A stretch of 48,823 bases of DNA, from NCBI GenBank assembly GCA_010094045.1, contig ML986609.1, positions 352,778-401,600 of the forward strand, given 5' to 3'. The translations under genes and the position numbers were made by a program. The notes beneath the pieces were generated by a model, which made no database searches, was not told the DNA's origin, and saw nothing but the letters and a program-made list of their open reading frames with translations. Below, piece after piece: positions 1-12,013 of this stretch; within the stretch, counting starts at the first letter, position 1; each line of letters opens with the position of its first letter. Origin of the DNA: Lojkania enalia (lineage: Eukaryota; Ascomycota; Dothideomycetes; Pleosporales).

Positions 1-3000
1 TAAGGTTCTTAGTCTAAAATAATAGTTTTAGGTATATAGCTAAAGTAGTATATCTATTAAATAAACAATTTGGCTATTCCCTATATATTAATTATATAAT
101 AGTAGAGAATAGATATAGTTTATTTAGATAAGTAATCGATTACTACTATAATTTAATTATATTCGGACTTATTTATAGAGAAATTCTTAAAGTTAATATA
201 TAAGTACTATATTAGTTAATTTAGTATAGAAAGTAGGTAGATAAAACCTAGAGTTTAAGTTTATATTAGATAAGCTTTATAGTATAGAATATAATTCTAT
301 ATATATCGTTTATAAATAGCTTCTATACTCTTCTAATAGTACTTCTAAAATAGTAATTAATAGGTTTTAGTAGTATTTAGGTGTGCGGAGGATATTTAGT
401 TATAAATCTCTTGTATAAGTCGCATATAAAGGCTAGAATCTAATAGAATATATAAGTAATTATCGTAGAAGAGTAGCCTATTCTCTATCTAATACTTATA
501 GGGTAAAAGTATATATTTCTGTGTAAAAGAGGTTTAGTTTTTCTATAGTAATACGTCGATTAACTCTAGAAAGTCTAGTAATATAATCTACTTCTAGCCT
601 TTAATAATATTTAGTATAGCTACTTAAATTATTATTTAGATTATATAGGACTAGACTAATTTAGCATTAATTTAGGGGTAAAGTTAATATAGTTTAAGTA
701 GGATTCTTAACTAGTTATTAGTTTAAACTACTTTTAAGTTTTCTATATCTTATTTATAATAACTAAGGATATCTACTCTAGTATTATTTTTATTTAGAGT
801 ATACTTAATTTAAAACTAATATTAAGCTAATTTCTTGGTCTAATAAACTTAACAAGTATTAAGTACCTTTATAGTTATAAAATATTCGAGTAAGTAATAA
901 TTAGTATATACTAGAGTTCTAGTAGCTACTAAAGTAAGTTCTACCCTCTATTACTTAAATATAGTAACGATTGCGAATAGTTCCTTATTATAGATCTTCT
1001 AGTTTAGTTCCGAACCAGATAGAACCTTACTATAGAACGTTATAGGGTACTATTTTCTGTTGGGATATTTCTATAATAGTACTCTTACAACTATTCTATT
1101 AGAGGTATTAGTTTCCATTTTTATTTCTTATATAGGGTTAAAGTAGTAGAAAGTAGGTATATTTAATAGAGCTAACTTTAATTTCTTAAAGGTAATATTA
1201 TATTTTAAAGTCTATATAAAAGGGGTTATAGGGCTCTATAGTACGATAATTAGCTTTATAATATATAAGAATTCTAGTATAAACTATTAATAGAATCTAG
1301 TAAAACCTAAGAAGGATTTTACACCTATTATAGTAGTAGGTAACTACTAGTTATATAGTACTTCTACCTTCTTTAGATTAACCTTAAAACTTTTATTTAA
1401 GAGGATATAGCTAAGATATTTAGTTTAGGTAATATAGAATTCGCTCTTCTTAATATTAAATTATAACCCTACTTAATATAATCTCTTAAGAACTTTCTTA
1501 ATATAGATAGTATATATCGCCTCGTCTTTAGAGTAGATAAAAATATTATCTAGATAAGTAATATAGAAGTTATCTAGGTAGTCGATTAGTACATCGTTTA
1601 TATAGCGCTAGTAAGTTACTAGACTATTATATAATCTAAAAGGTAGAACTTTATACTTATAAGTTCTATATTAAGTCTAAAAGGTAATATATTCTTTAAA
1701 ACTAGAGTCTATTCTAATCTTATTAAAGGCTGTACGAATATTAAACTTAGTAAAGATTACTACTTTAGTAGATCTAGATAGAAGTTTATCTATACGTAAT
1801 ATTAGATATATATTTTTATAAGTAAGAGTATTAAGTTTATAATAATCTATATAGATATATAGGTCGCTATTAAGTTTATAAACGTAAAGAATTAGAGATA
1901 TAAAAGAGTTTAGACTCTACTTAATATACCTATTCTATAAATTATCTATAATATACTTCTTAATTACCTCTAGCTCTTTAATATTCTACTTATATAATAG
2001 GCTATAACTATTAAGGAGGGGTTCTATAAGAATAATCTTATAATTGTAAGAATAGTATTCTAGTAATTAATAAGCTGTAGTTTTACTAAATATATCTTAA
2101 TACCTATAATATTTAAATAGTAATTAGAGATTTACTAGTACTTTATTTTTAGCCTTATCTTCTAGCTCTAGAGCTTACTTATCTTTAATTAGCCGCTCGA
2201 TTTTGTATAGAGATGTAGAAAAAAACTTATTCTCTTTCCTCTTTATATTAAAGTAGAAAGTATTAGCTATAATAAGAGTAATAATAGGAGAACGAATTTT
2301 CTTCGGATTAGATTCGGACTTTATTATATATAGGCGTATAGGAGCTCTAAACTTATTTAAATTATAGGCTATAAGAGATTAATATAGTTTTAGTAATCTT
2401 AGTAGACTTTTAATATAATAGATAGTCGGATTATAAAACTACTAATACTAGTTCTTTTTCTATAGAGTATCGTATTGCTAAATATCTAGCTCTACCTCCT
2501 TATTATATACTAGCTAAGTTAATTATATAAGAAGAGGAGGTAATAGATTATAAGTAGTAAAATACTTAGAGGGCTATATAATCTAATTCTTATCTATATC
2601 TAGCTGGAGTTAAAAGTAATATAACTATTTAATACTAATAATATAATTCTAAGTATTTAGGTCTATAATAATAAATAGGTAGTTTTAGATAGTTCTTCTA
2701 TTAATTCGCAGGTATAAGCGGATATACTAATTAACTAGGGTTTAAATTCGATCCTAAAAACTTTTAACGATAATTTTAAAGGGTAAGTATTATATTAATA
2801 TATATAGGGCTTAGAAGAGCGATCTAGCTACTATAGAATTAAGGAATAGGAAGCCTTAAGTACTAGTATTAATAAGGGTATTTAGTTATATACTAATACC
2901 TTTTAAATATAGAATAGTAGGGGTTTAGAAGTATTTTCCTCTAAATAAATATAATAAATCGATGTTTAATAAGTTATATCTATTTAAGCTTAAAATAGAG

Positions 3001-3151
3001 AGTTTTCTTAAGTATCTCTATTTCCTATCTAAGAACTATTTAGGTAGTACTTATTTACGTCTAGAAACTTTTCTTCCTTAATCTTCTCTTATTTAACCTT
3101 TATCTCTTATATTTTAAGGATTATATATTTATTTATAAAGTATTCTAGTTT
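1..3151 (-). pseudogene. alpha-A pol remnant: protease, reverse transcriptase, RNase H and start of integrase region
   Basis: The minus strand translates to a gypsy Pol with many RIP stops. Around 1506-1680 it reads LPFRLYNSLVT, RYINDVLIDYLDN and YLDNIFIYSKDE, matching the gypsy RT pattern with the catalytic YLDD box (here YLDN) at about 1545-1556. Order on the minus strand is gag and protease at higher coordinates (about 2300-3151) and RT to RNase H at about 300-2000. The frame stays aligned with copies B (20945-23409) and C (25747-28900), and differences are almost all C/T or G/A. There is no functional start or uninterrupted frame, so it makes no enzyme. Confidence 0.85.
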
Positions 3152-3156
3152 ACTAT
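3152..3156. repeat. Target site duplication ACTAT, left copy (beta element)
   Basis: ACTAT at 3152-3156 is repeated at 8661-8665, directly flanking the two LTRs. In alpha-C the uninterrupted site contains ACTAT once. A 5-bp duplication is the normal integration scar of Ty3/gypsy integrases. Confidence 0.93.
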
Positions 3157-3358
3157 TATAAAGGTCCTAGCCTATAACTCGGTCCCGTTCCTGTAATACT
3201 ATAATAGCAGTTGTTTTTATACGACCCTATACCTACCTAGACTAAAGTAAGCGAATAATATATATCTTACTACTATATACCTTCTCTTCTCTTTCTCTAG
3301 CTTTAATAATAATGGATTCTTATTATATCTAATTCTATTATATCCTTAGACCTTCTCA
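3157..3358 (+). repeat. 5' LTR of beta element
   Basis: This 202-bp direct repeat matches 8459-8660, with differences mostly C/T or G/A. It contains a long pyrimidine tract (about 3289-3300, CTTCTCTTCTCTTTCTCT) of the kind common in fungal promoters. The primer-binding site should start at 3359; the sequence there (ATTTGTTAAAGC) could not be matched to a tRNA by eye. Confidence 0.95.
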
Positions 3359-3379
3359 ATTTGTTAAAGCTTATACTAT

Positions 3380-4640
3380 ACTAGATTCTATCTTAACTAC
3401 TAAGTAGATCTACTACTATATAAAGTTATAGACTAAAACGGATTAGTAGAATAAAAATTTAATATAGCGACTATATAGAGATAATTCGCTAAAATAGTAG
3501 CTAGGCTGAAATAATTAAAGAAAGAAAAGTAGTAATAGTAATTTAAAAGAATAAGCCTTTATCAGAAGCTCGAGGAGTAACTAAATAAGTATTTAGCTCT
3601 TAAGAGGAGTATCTCGCCAACTATATTATTAATAACTACTAAGCCTATTTATATAAAAGTTATACTTAATAAGCTAGACAAGTTCTAAGAAGACCGTAAA
3701 GTATACCCTATTTAGAAAAGTAGTATAAAGACTAAGATCCGTATTAATAGTTTATCTATAAGTTTAATAGATATAATAGTAGTAGCCTATATAATATTAT
3801 TTTATAAGAGTAATACTAGAATATACCTTTAGTCGTACGAAAAATATATTATTATAAGCACCCTTACCTATAATAAATTCTAGACAATTATAGATATACG
3901 ATATAATAACCCCTACTATTAGAAATAAGCTAGAATTGAGTTTAAAACTCTAAAATAAGGTAATAAAACTTTTATTAAGTTCCTAGTCGAATATAATCGT
4001 CTCTCTATAGAAGTATTATATAACTCTCACCTAGATTAAGTTAAGATATAAGATCTAAAAGAGAAGATTTATCTTAAGCTCTGCTAATTAATAATTAGTA
4101 GTATTAGCAAGGAAGACCTTATATTATATACAACCTTTGTATAGAAACTTTATATTCTTAATAACTATCTTAAAACAGCTAAACTTAATAGTACTTTTAT
4201 ATAGTTCTTCAGTAGGAGGAAGACTAGTTAGATAAGAGATAGCTAGGGACAGCTACTTACGCCGCTCCTGCAACTACAACTATTAGCTACTATTAATAAT
4301 ACTATAGACTAGATACTAACAGCTAATTACGGACTTATATAACGCCTAGATATAAGACTTTAGCTACTAGAGAAGATAAGAAATATTACTAAGAAAGAGC
4401 TAAAGGCTTAGAAATAATAGAATATCTATTTTACCTATGGAAATAGAGGTTACTTTATTTAAAGCTACTATTATACTCTATCTAAGAGTAGTATATAGTT
4501 TAATTAGGTTTATATAATACTACTAGAACCTATTTAGTATAATAAAGAATATAGAGATATAACCTAAGCTAATAGAATAGGAAAAGTATTATTCTAAATG
4601 GAAGTTAGTATTTAGAACTATAAAAAGGGTAGGCGAATAA
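3380..4640 (+). pseudogene. beta gag remnant with CCHC zinc knuckle
   Basis: Plus-strand translation gives a gypsy-type Gag. A capsid-like stretch around 3930-4030 reads EFKTLKQGNKTFIKFLVEYN, the usual retrotransposon Gag capsid pattern. A nucleocapsid zinc knuckle lies at 4427-4468: YFTYGNRGYFIQSY, where the tyrosines stand for the Cys and His of C-x2-C-x4-H-x4-C after TG-to-TA changes. The product would form virus-like particles and bind the element's RNA. RIP stops are frequent, and no start codon could be fixed because ATG tends to become ATA. Confidence 0.75.
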
Positions 4641-4659
4641 GTAAGTACTAGATAAATTT

Positions 4660-7600
4660 AATTGATTTCGGATGACTAGTACTCTATTTATAGCCCCTAT
4701 ACTACTTAATAATACCTTTAGCCTTCTCGCCTTAATAGATAATAGCTATAACTTATATATAATAGTTGAGAAAAGGATTATATAAAAGGCTGGACTAGAA
4801 TACTTCTACTTTCTAATACTATTAACAGCTTTATTATTTAGCAACTTCTCAGCTAGAATTATTAAAAAGGTAGCTATTATCGACTTATTAGATATAGATA
4901 GAAGTTAAGTAGGTTTAGGTTGGGTATTTACTTATATAGTCCTAAGAATAGAAGGAGATTATAGTATAATCTTAGGACGCCTATAAAGGTAAAGTAAGAA
5001 TATAATTATTAACCTAAAAACGGAAATTCTATATATTTATAGAATGGGGGTAATTATATAAAACTAGAAGCTTTAGAAGTAGTAATATATAGCTAATATT
5101 ACCTAAGTCTTAGTATATACTTTCTCTACTATAGTAAAATACTATAGAAAACGTTTATAAGATTCTCTTATTAAGTTACCTCGTATCTTTACTATTAGTA
5201 TAGCTGATATTTAGAAGGCTCTAGAAAATAAGTTAAAGATAGACCCTTATATAAAACTCCCTAAAGAATATATATAATAGCTTTATATCTTTAATTAATA
5301 GGAAGCTAATAAGCTACTACCTTTAAGACTAGGAGTAGACTATATAATTAAGCTGGAAGGGAAAGATAGAAGCCTTCTAAGGATCCCCTCAGGTCTTTTA
5401 TATAGAATATTATAGGAGATACTCCTTATCCTTTAGAAGACTCTAATAGAGCTTCTTAATAAAGGATTTATTTAGGTTAGCAACTCTCTAGCTATAGTAC
5501 TAGTCCTGTTTATATAAAAACTAGGGGGTAGCCTCTACTTCTATATTAACTACTACGCCCTGAACGCTATTATATAGAAAGACTACTACCTTCTACCTCT
5601 AATCTAAGAAACGTTAAATTAAATTAGTTGAGCTAAGTAGTTTATAAAATTTAATATTATTACTATATTTAATAAGATCTAAATTAAAGAAGGAGACGAG
5701 TAGAAGATAGCGTTTATAACCTACTATAGTTTATATAAGTAGCTAGTTATACCCTTTAACTTTATAAATACTCTAAATACTTTTTAATAGTATATTAATC
5801 GTATAATCTAGGAGTATTTAGGCGACTTTATCTTAGTATACTTAGATAATATCTTTATATACACGGACGGCTCTCTATAAAACTATCAGTATTACGTTAA
5901 AATAATCCTTTAAAAGCTAATAGATACTAGCCTCTAACTTAATATTAATAAGTACGAATTTAAGGTCCGTATAATAAAATATCTTAGCTTTATTATTAAT
6001 GCGGAAAAAGGTATCTAAATAGACCTATAGAAAGTTAAGATAATCTAGGACTAGAAAGCATCTATATTAGTTTATAATATATAGAGCTTTTTAGGCTTTA
6101 TAAACTTCTACCGCTAGTTTATTAAAGAATTTTTTAAAGTAGTTACTCTACTAATAGCTTTTATCTAAAGAGAATAAGAGAAGAAATAGTTTTAACTTAA
6201 TAATTAGGTACTTACTACCTTTAATTATCTAAAGTAATACTTTATACAAGTACTAGTATTAGCCTAATATAACTCTAAAAGGGAAATAATTCTAGAGTAT
6301 AATACTTCTAGCTAGTATACTAGAGGCACATTTTTATAATATAATAATAAAGGAGTTCTATAATCTATCGCTTTTATATTAAAGTAAATACTTCCTGTAG
6401 AGTATAACTACCTAATCTATAATAAGGAATTACTAGTAGTTATACGATACTTTAAAGAATAGAAGAAATTCTTAAAACTATTTACGTACTTTATAATTTA
6501 TATAGATTATTATAACCTAAAATACTTTACTAAAGTATAGAGGTTCTCTAAATACTAGGTAAGGTAGGTAGTATTTCTTACCTAGTTTAACTTCTAGTTT
6601 AAATATAAACTAGGTAAGTTTAATATCCTAGCTAATACTCTCTTATATTGCGATTAGGATCTCCTAAAAGAAGCTAATAATAAGTAGATTTAGAGAAGAA
6701 TTAGCTAACTCTTCAGACTATCCGATTTTAAGGATAGAGTTTATACAGCCCCTATATAAACTAGAAACTAGTATACTAAAGATACTCCTAATAATTAGGT
6801 AGAGGTAGTTACCCTAGAAGACTCTATATTAGGGGAGGAATCTATAGATAAAGGGGAGTTTATAACTAAGATATTATATAAAGAGTAGTAAATACTAATA
6901 GAGACCTTATAGTAAAATATCTAAGAAAAAGATAAGACATATACTATACTTCTCTATACTATTAAAGTAGGGGAGAGAATACTTCTAGAAATCCTCTATT
7001 ACTTTAAGATTAGCCTATCTAACCTCTTAGTCTTAAGAGATAGATTAATATAGAGAGAACGCGTTTAGGTTCTTAAGAGTAAATTACTTCGTATAAAGCT
7101 AATCTAAGAGACTTATAACTCTTATTTAGCTAGCTACTTTAGTAAGAATATTATAATTAGGTTAATATTATAGTACAACTTTTAGTCTAGAATAGTAGCA
7201 GACATTAAATACTTTATATAAAATTACTACTTCTATAGTAGAAATATAGTTTAGTATTCTAGAAAAAAAGGTCTACTATATCCTCTTCTAGTCTCTAAGA
7301 GGGTATGGTTAGAAATTTTAATGGACTATATTATTAACTTACTAAGAACCGTATATAGTAATAAGTATATTCTTATTATTATAGACTGTTTAAGTAAAGG
7401 AGTACTCTTTATTACTATCCTAAACCTTAAGAGCTAAATATTAGCTAATAAGTTTATTAAGTATTTTATAGTATATTATAGGCTCCTGTAAGTAATAGTT
7501 TCTAATAGAAGAGAGTAGTTTATATAAGGCGTATAAGCATGTATCTACTAAATTTTTAAGATTAAGTAAAGGCTATTAATAGTATACTATCTAGAAACCG

Positions 7601-8400
7601 ACGGAAGTATAGAGTATATAAACTAGCTACTTAAAGAACTTCTCTACTACTATTATAACTACTACTAAGATAACTAGAATCTATAGCTACTACTAGCTTA
7701 GATTACTGTTAGTACTAGGAACGTTTCCTCTATAAGAGTTAGCCTATTCTTTCTTACTTATAGCTATTACCCGAACTTAGGAGAGTTTATATAACTAGAA
7801 GAGGAACTGCTAATAGAGTAGCCTAGAGGCCCTATTAATATAGTAAAATAGATTATTAGTAAACTAAAAGACTGTATCGAATTTATATAAGTAATAATAG
7901 CCTATATATAATAGTAGTAGTGAGAAATTTATAATTGTACGAGAGATCCTATACTATAATACTAATTAGGAAATAAAGTTTAGCTTAATATATATAATAT
8001 TAAAATAGATCCTATAAGGAAAAAGAAGCTCTATAAGCTCTATTAATAATATATAGTTATTAAGACTGTTAGACAAAATATATATCAACTAGACACCCTA
8101 TTAGAAATTTATAACATCTTCTATATAATACTACTTCGCCCTATTACTTAAGACCTGTTATTAAGTTAAATATAAGACAACTATTAACTAGTACTAATTA
8201 GCGTTGGAAACGAAGATAAATAAGAGTTTAAGAAAATCTAAGACGTATAAGTAATTAGTAAAAGAGGAGGTAGCCTAAAATAGTAGTTTCTTTATAAATA
8301 GACTAGTTATACTATACTTTTATAGAACGATTAGGGCGACTATAAAAATATAATCGCTCTAGGAGAATTTAAACGAGATATAGGGCGGAATTTTACTAAA
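4660..8400 (+). pseudogene. beta pol remnant: protease, RT, RNase H, integrase, chromodomain
   Basis: Domains follow the gypsy order. Protease lies at about 4700-5000 (ALIDNSYN, with DN in place of the DSG/DNG active site). RT lies at about 5340-5900, with NYYALNAI near 5550 and the YLDD box as VYLDNIFIYT at 5832-5870. RNase H and the RT tail reach about 6650. Integrase lies at about 7080-7850, with catalytic residues in IIDCLSKG (7375-7400), SNRREQF (about 7500) and TDGSIEYIN (about 7600). A terminal chromodomain at about 8210-8345 reads KRGGSLK then QFLYK-TSY. Reading stops as CAG, CAA or TGG restores one continuous frame, so inactivation was by substitution, not indels. The chromodomain would have steered integration to H3K9-methylated chromatin, fitting this location. 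Confidence 0.9.
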
Positions 8401-8429
8401 GAACTACTTGTCCGTATAACTTAGTACTA

Positions 8430-8458
8430 GAGAAAAAAGAGGAGGAGAAGGGGAATAT
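8430..8458 (+). other. Polypurine tract of beta element
   Basis: A run of A and G (AGAAAAAAGAGGAGGAGAAG at 8431-8450, then GGGAA) lies directly upstream of the 3' LTR. This is where plus-strand DNA synthesis is primed in LTR retrotransposons. Confidence 0.9.
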
Positions 8459-8660
8459 TATAAAGGTTCTAGCCTATAGCTCGGTCCCGTTCCTATAATA
8501 CTATAATAGCAGTTGCTCTTATACGACCCTATACCTACCTGGACTAAAGTAAGTAAATAATATATATCTTACCACCGTATACCTTCTCTTCTCTTTCTCT
8601 AGCTTTAATAATAATAGATTCTTATTATATCTAATCCTATTATATCTTTAAACCTTCTCA
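8459..8660 (+). repeat. 3' LTR of beta element
   Basis: This 202-bp repeat matches 3157-3358 end to end and is followed at 8661-8665 by the right copy of the ACTAT duplication. It preserves slightly more C and G than the 5' copy (for example CACCGTATACC against TACTATATACC). Confidence 0.95.
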
Positions 8661-8665
8661 ACTAT

Positions 8666-9500
8666 AATTATAGTAATTATCTAGGGTTATATACCTTTTA
8701 GGTATAAGAGTCTTACTAGGTTATTAGAAAGCGATTATAGTAGAACAAGGTATTAATACTAGAGTAGATTAGAGTAGTATTAGATTGTAGGTTACTTTAA
8801 ATAAACTTTTAAAAACCTTCTAGTACCAATTTAAATTTATTTTAGCTATAACTTATAAGCTAATAGTTCGTTCTAAAAGATTAAGAATACTTCTCCTTTC
8901 TATATTATAGGTTATTAAGTAGGCGACTATAGCGTTAAAGGAGCCTTTCTATATAAGTTTAAAGTTAAAGTTTAGTATCTTTAGGCTGGAGAGAATCTTA
9001 TACTATAGGTAGAAAAACTATTTAGATTAGGATATAGATCTTCTAATAGTTATACTAATAAAGTAAGCTTTAAAAGTTAAGAATACTTCTCCCTTATTTA
9101 TCTTTAGGACCTAAAACGCCTATTATACCTCTATCTCTTTATTACTTATAATAAAATATAATTGTAGAAGTAAAATTATTTCTTTAGTATTCTTAAACTA
9201 ATACTAGTCTAATTTAGCTAGGTATTTTAGCTCTAAATACCCTTTTATAGTACTAGAGGTATATCTCTATACTAATACTATATATATATACTCTATCTAA
9301 TAGTAATTTATATTAATCTTAAGTTGGTCTAGAATTAAAACTTACTATTATTTAAATATAGGTTTATTATTATTTATAAAGCTTTCGATCTTAGGTATAT
9401 ATTTAGTAAAGTAGGCTTAAGAGGGCTTAGAAGTAGCTAAGAGATTTCTTATTAAAGGAGTTGTAAAAGTTTTTTAGCGTATTATTAGTACTAATTTAGT
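8666..9500 (-). pseudogene. alpha-A gag remnant (N-terminal part)
   Basis: This is the continuation of copy A after the beta insertion. The minus strand carries a long frame rich in RIP stops; it runs across the insertion point into 3151 and downward and matches alpha-C (28898-29478) until that copy is cut at 29478. Its position directly after the 5' LTR and leader, before the protease, marks it as gag. I see no recognisable Gag motif in this half, so the call rests on position and on conservation with copy C. Confidence 0.6.
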
Positions 9501-10091
9501 AGTTTATAGAGGTTAATTAGGACTAATAGTTTTCTATTATATTAAATATATAATCTTCTCTTATAAAATTGCAATTTATTCCTTAAGAGTTAGTTTACTC
9601 TAATTTTCCTCTAAATTAGATAAGTTCTTTACTACTAGCCTTATAGAGAGGGGTCCGCCTATTATAAGGCCCCCTATAAAAAGTAACGGTTATTCTATAT
9701 ACGTAGATAGGAGTTTACTTTTACTATAACTTACGCGTGTATCAATTCTAATATAAGAATTAGAAGGTAAATTATAGTTAGATATTAGTAGTTACCTCTA
9801 ATTCTAATAGGTTATTAGTAGTCTCTAAATTTCTACCTAGGTATACTCTACGCGGCTTTTCTAAAGGCAATTCTAATTGTAGAGGATAGGAAGTTCTAAA
9901 TCTAAAGGCTTTAATTAATAAAAAGTTTCTAAAATTCTATTTAAGTAAATAAATAATTTAATATAATAGTATATAAATATTATAACCTAAACTAAATTAG
10001 GTATATTTTAGACTTAGACGTATTTAAATAAATAATTAATACGATATTATTAAAGAGACTATTACTAGTAGTATTAAATTTTTCTATATAA
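9501..10091 (-). other. alpha-A leader between 5' LTR and gag
   Basis: This stretch lies between the 5' LTR (10092-10370, minus orientation) and the gag frame. It should hold the primer-binding site next to 10091 and the packaging leader. The bases just inside the LTR (TATATAGAAAAATTTAATAC on the minus strand) could not be assigned to a tRNA. Nothing else recognisable is present. Copy A is the only copy of this leader in the window, because B and C are cut before it. Confidence 0.55.
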
Positions 10092-10370
10092 TATAATAGT
10101 ATAGGTAAAATAATAGGTCTAAATATAATACAAATTTATTTAGAGGTATATAAGAATATATAGAGGATTAAGGACCTAGGAATTCTATTAATATTTATAG
10201 GCCTTATATAAAAGAATATAAAAAAACTACCGAGCTATTTATAAGAGAGTATATAACTATATATAGATAGGAAAAGGAGTAGAACTAGAGGTAGAATAAG
10301 ATAAGTAAAAAACTTTAGAATAAGGTTATATATAAAGCTTTTCGTGGAACGATTTCTTTATATTATTATA
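10092..10370 (-). repeat. alpha-A 5' LTR (279 bp)
   Basis: This block recurs at 18612-18890 and 23415-23693 with exactly the same length. On the plus strand it starts TATAATAGTATA and ends TATTATTATA, again TG...CA altered by RIP. The right flank AAAAC (10371-10375) is the presumed target duplication; its partner lies left of the window. The flank is pogo-1 transposase sequence, so copy A inserted into that element. Confidence 0.93.
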
Positions 10371-10575
10371 AAAACGTTTTATAGAAGTAAAATAGTTTTA
10401 CTAAAGTTAAAGCTGCTAAGATAGCTACTTAAAAGGAGGTAGATAAGTAGTTAAAGGATAAAATACACGTAGGTAAGAAGTATAGAAGAGTAGGTATACT
10501 ATATTAGAAGTACTATAGCTATTACAGCGAGTCTAGATATAATACTAGAACTTATATAGTAGTAGATAAATAGTA
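10371..10575 (+). pseudogene. pogo-1 transposase C-terminus with degenerate CCHC knuckle
   Basis: The plus-strand frame ends in a basic region followed at about 10504-10560 by YQKYYSYYSESRYNTRTY. With tyrosines read as former Cys and His, this is a C-x2-C-x4-H-x4-C knuckle with the conserved HNxRTC ending found at the C-terminus of fungal Fot1/pogo transposases. Pogo-2 carries the same segment in the opposite strand at about 10852-10905, making this region half of a 640-bp inverted repeat. The catalytic domain is absent. Confidence 0.7.
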
Positions 10576-10657
10576 TATTTATCTTCTATTAAATTATTCT
10601 AGTAATATCTACTAGTATTATTATAATATATACCTCTAAATATAGAGTTAACTAATA

Positions 10658-10694
10658 AAGTAGGTAACTTATTTAGGTAGGTGACTTACTTATA
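10658..10694 (+). repeat. pogo-1 right TIR, truncated by pogo-2 insertion
   Basis: The sequence AAGTAGGTAACTTATTTAGG and following bases to CTTACTTATA is the inverse of the pogo-2 TIR. It lacks its last eight bases, which reappear at 12747-12754. TA at 10693-10694 and 12745-12746 is the duplication made when pogo-2 inserted. Confidence 0.8.
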
Positions 10695-12013
10695 ACGTAT
10701 TTTATAAGTAAGTCGCCTATTTAAGTAAGTCGCCTACTTTATTAGCTATCTCTATATTTAGAGCCGTATATTATAATAATACTTATAGGTATTACTATAA
10801 TAATTTAATAGAGAATAGATATATTATTTATCTACTACTATATAAGTTCTAGTATTATTTCTAGACTTATTATAGCGGCGGTAGTACTTCTAATATAGTA
10901 TGCCTATTCTTCTATACTTCTTACCTACGCGTACTTTATCTTCTAACTACTTATCTACTTTCTTTTAAGTAGCTATTTTAGCAGCTTTAGCCTTAGTAAG
11001 GCTATCTTACTTCTATAGAACCTTTTTTAATCGCTTTTTATACTGTAATAGAACTTTATTTACTTTTTAAAGCTAACTAACCTAACGTTAAAATAGTACG
11101 CATAAATAAGCTATCTATATAGTACCTTTAATAAGTAAATTAAGAGAATTATTAATTATAGTAGGTAAGCTATTCTAATATCTAGTAATATAGTCTTAAA
11201 TTAGTATTATTTAAGACCCTAGTTCGACAGCGTTAGTTAGTATTTTTAACTCCTAGAAGCAACTAGCTACTACTAGTAGTAATAGAGTATAAAACTTAAT
11301 ATTAAGCTTTAATAATACTATATTAGAATTATATAGTATTAGACTAGTATCTTAAAAATTTACATATATATTAGCCTTAGTAATAGAGTACTAATATACT
11401 ATATAAAAGGTTAGTAGAAAGTTAAGCTTTATAATATAGTAGATACTAGCTTATATAAGCTTATTAATTTTACGCCTATATGCTTTCTTTAATAGTAAGA
11501 AGTAGCCTATATCTAGAAGCTATAGTAGATATAATAAATATACTAGTATATATAATAGAATAATATCCTTCTCTTTATAAAGTAGCTAAAACTTAGTAAA
11601 CCTATAGCTTTTATAGCTATTAATAACTAGCAGATAATAAGCGCCTATTATATACTACCTTATATACTAAAAGTTAAACTAACTACTAATAACTTTAGAA
11701 TCTTTATAGAAAGCTTTTTAATAGTTGCATTTTTAATAGAAGTATATTTTAAGTTTAGAAATAGAATTAATAAAGTTTGTTAGCTAGTTTTTACCGACCT
11801 AGTTTATAGAGCAAGCTCTAAGTAAATAGTTAGCTATATTTTATATACTATTAATTATAGGAGAGTATCTACAAGATAATAGGTCTAGTATATACTATAT
11901 TATAGTTAATTCTTCTAGCTTCGTAAGTTTCTTTAAATTAGGCTCGTAATTATATTATAAAAGTTTACTAGTATATTAGTCTCTAAGTATTGTTTAGAGG
12001 ATATTATAAGTAG

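Larger units (their letters stand above)
3157..8660 (+). mobile_element. Complete Ty3/gypsy chromovirus, family beta (5504 bp), RIP-inactivated
   Basis: The element has two 202-bp LTRs (3157-3358 and 8459-8660), a 5-bp target duplication ACTAT, a purine-rich tract immediately before the 3' LTR, and gag-pol in between on the plus strand. Pol ends in a chromodomain, which places it among chromoviruses. It is inserted in the gag region of alpha-A in the opposite orientation. The LTRs begin TATAAAGG and end TTCTCA, the expected TG...CA with the first dinucleotide changed by RIP. Structurally it is whole, but every reading frame is full of TAA/TAG stops. Confidence 0.95.
1..10370 (-). mobile_element. 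Ty3/gypsy chromovirus family alpha, copy A (left part outside window; interrupted at 3157-8660)
   Basis: This is a minus-strand LTR retrotransposon. Its 5' LTR is at 10092-10370, followed leftward by leader, gag, protease and reverse transcriptase, until the window start cuts the element. Base 1 corresponds to 20945 of copy B and 25747 of copy C. Joining the missing 2 kb from copy B gives an element of about 7.2 kb (6.6 kb internal plus two 279-bp LTRs), a normal gypsy size. The beta element at 3157-8660 interrupts it; copy C is uninterrupted at the equivalent site (about 28900), which proves a later insertion. Copy A keeps more G and C than B or C, so it is the least RIP-mutated of the three. 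It sits inside pogo-1, whose sequence resumes at 10371. Confidence 0.9.

Noticed and set aside
1..3151. Non-LTR retrotransposon (LINE) for the left minus-strand RT
   Set aside because: The RT order with FRLYNSLVT and YLDNIFIYS, the flanking 279-bp LTRs, polypurine tract, integrase and chromodomain in copies B and C show a gypsy LTR element.
10371..10380. AAAACGTTTT as a regulatory palindrome beside the alpha LTR
   Set aside because: The pogo-2 counterpart reads AAAAAAGGTTCTATAG, so this is ordinary transposase coding sequence, and its first five bases are probably the alpha target duplication.
10650..10745. A short MITE made of two facing terminal repeats
   Set aside because: The flanks outside the palindrome are pogo transposase C-termini on both sides, and the missing TIR bases reappear at 12747. 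It is a nested insertion of one pogo element in another, not a small independent element.
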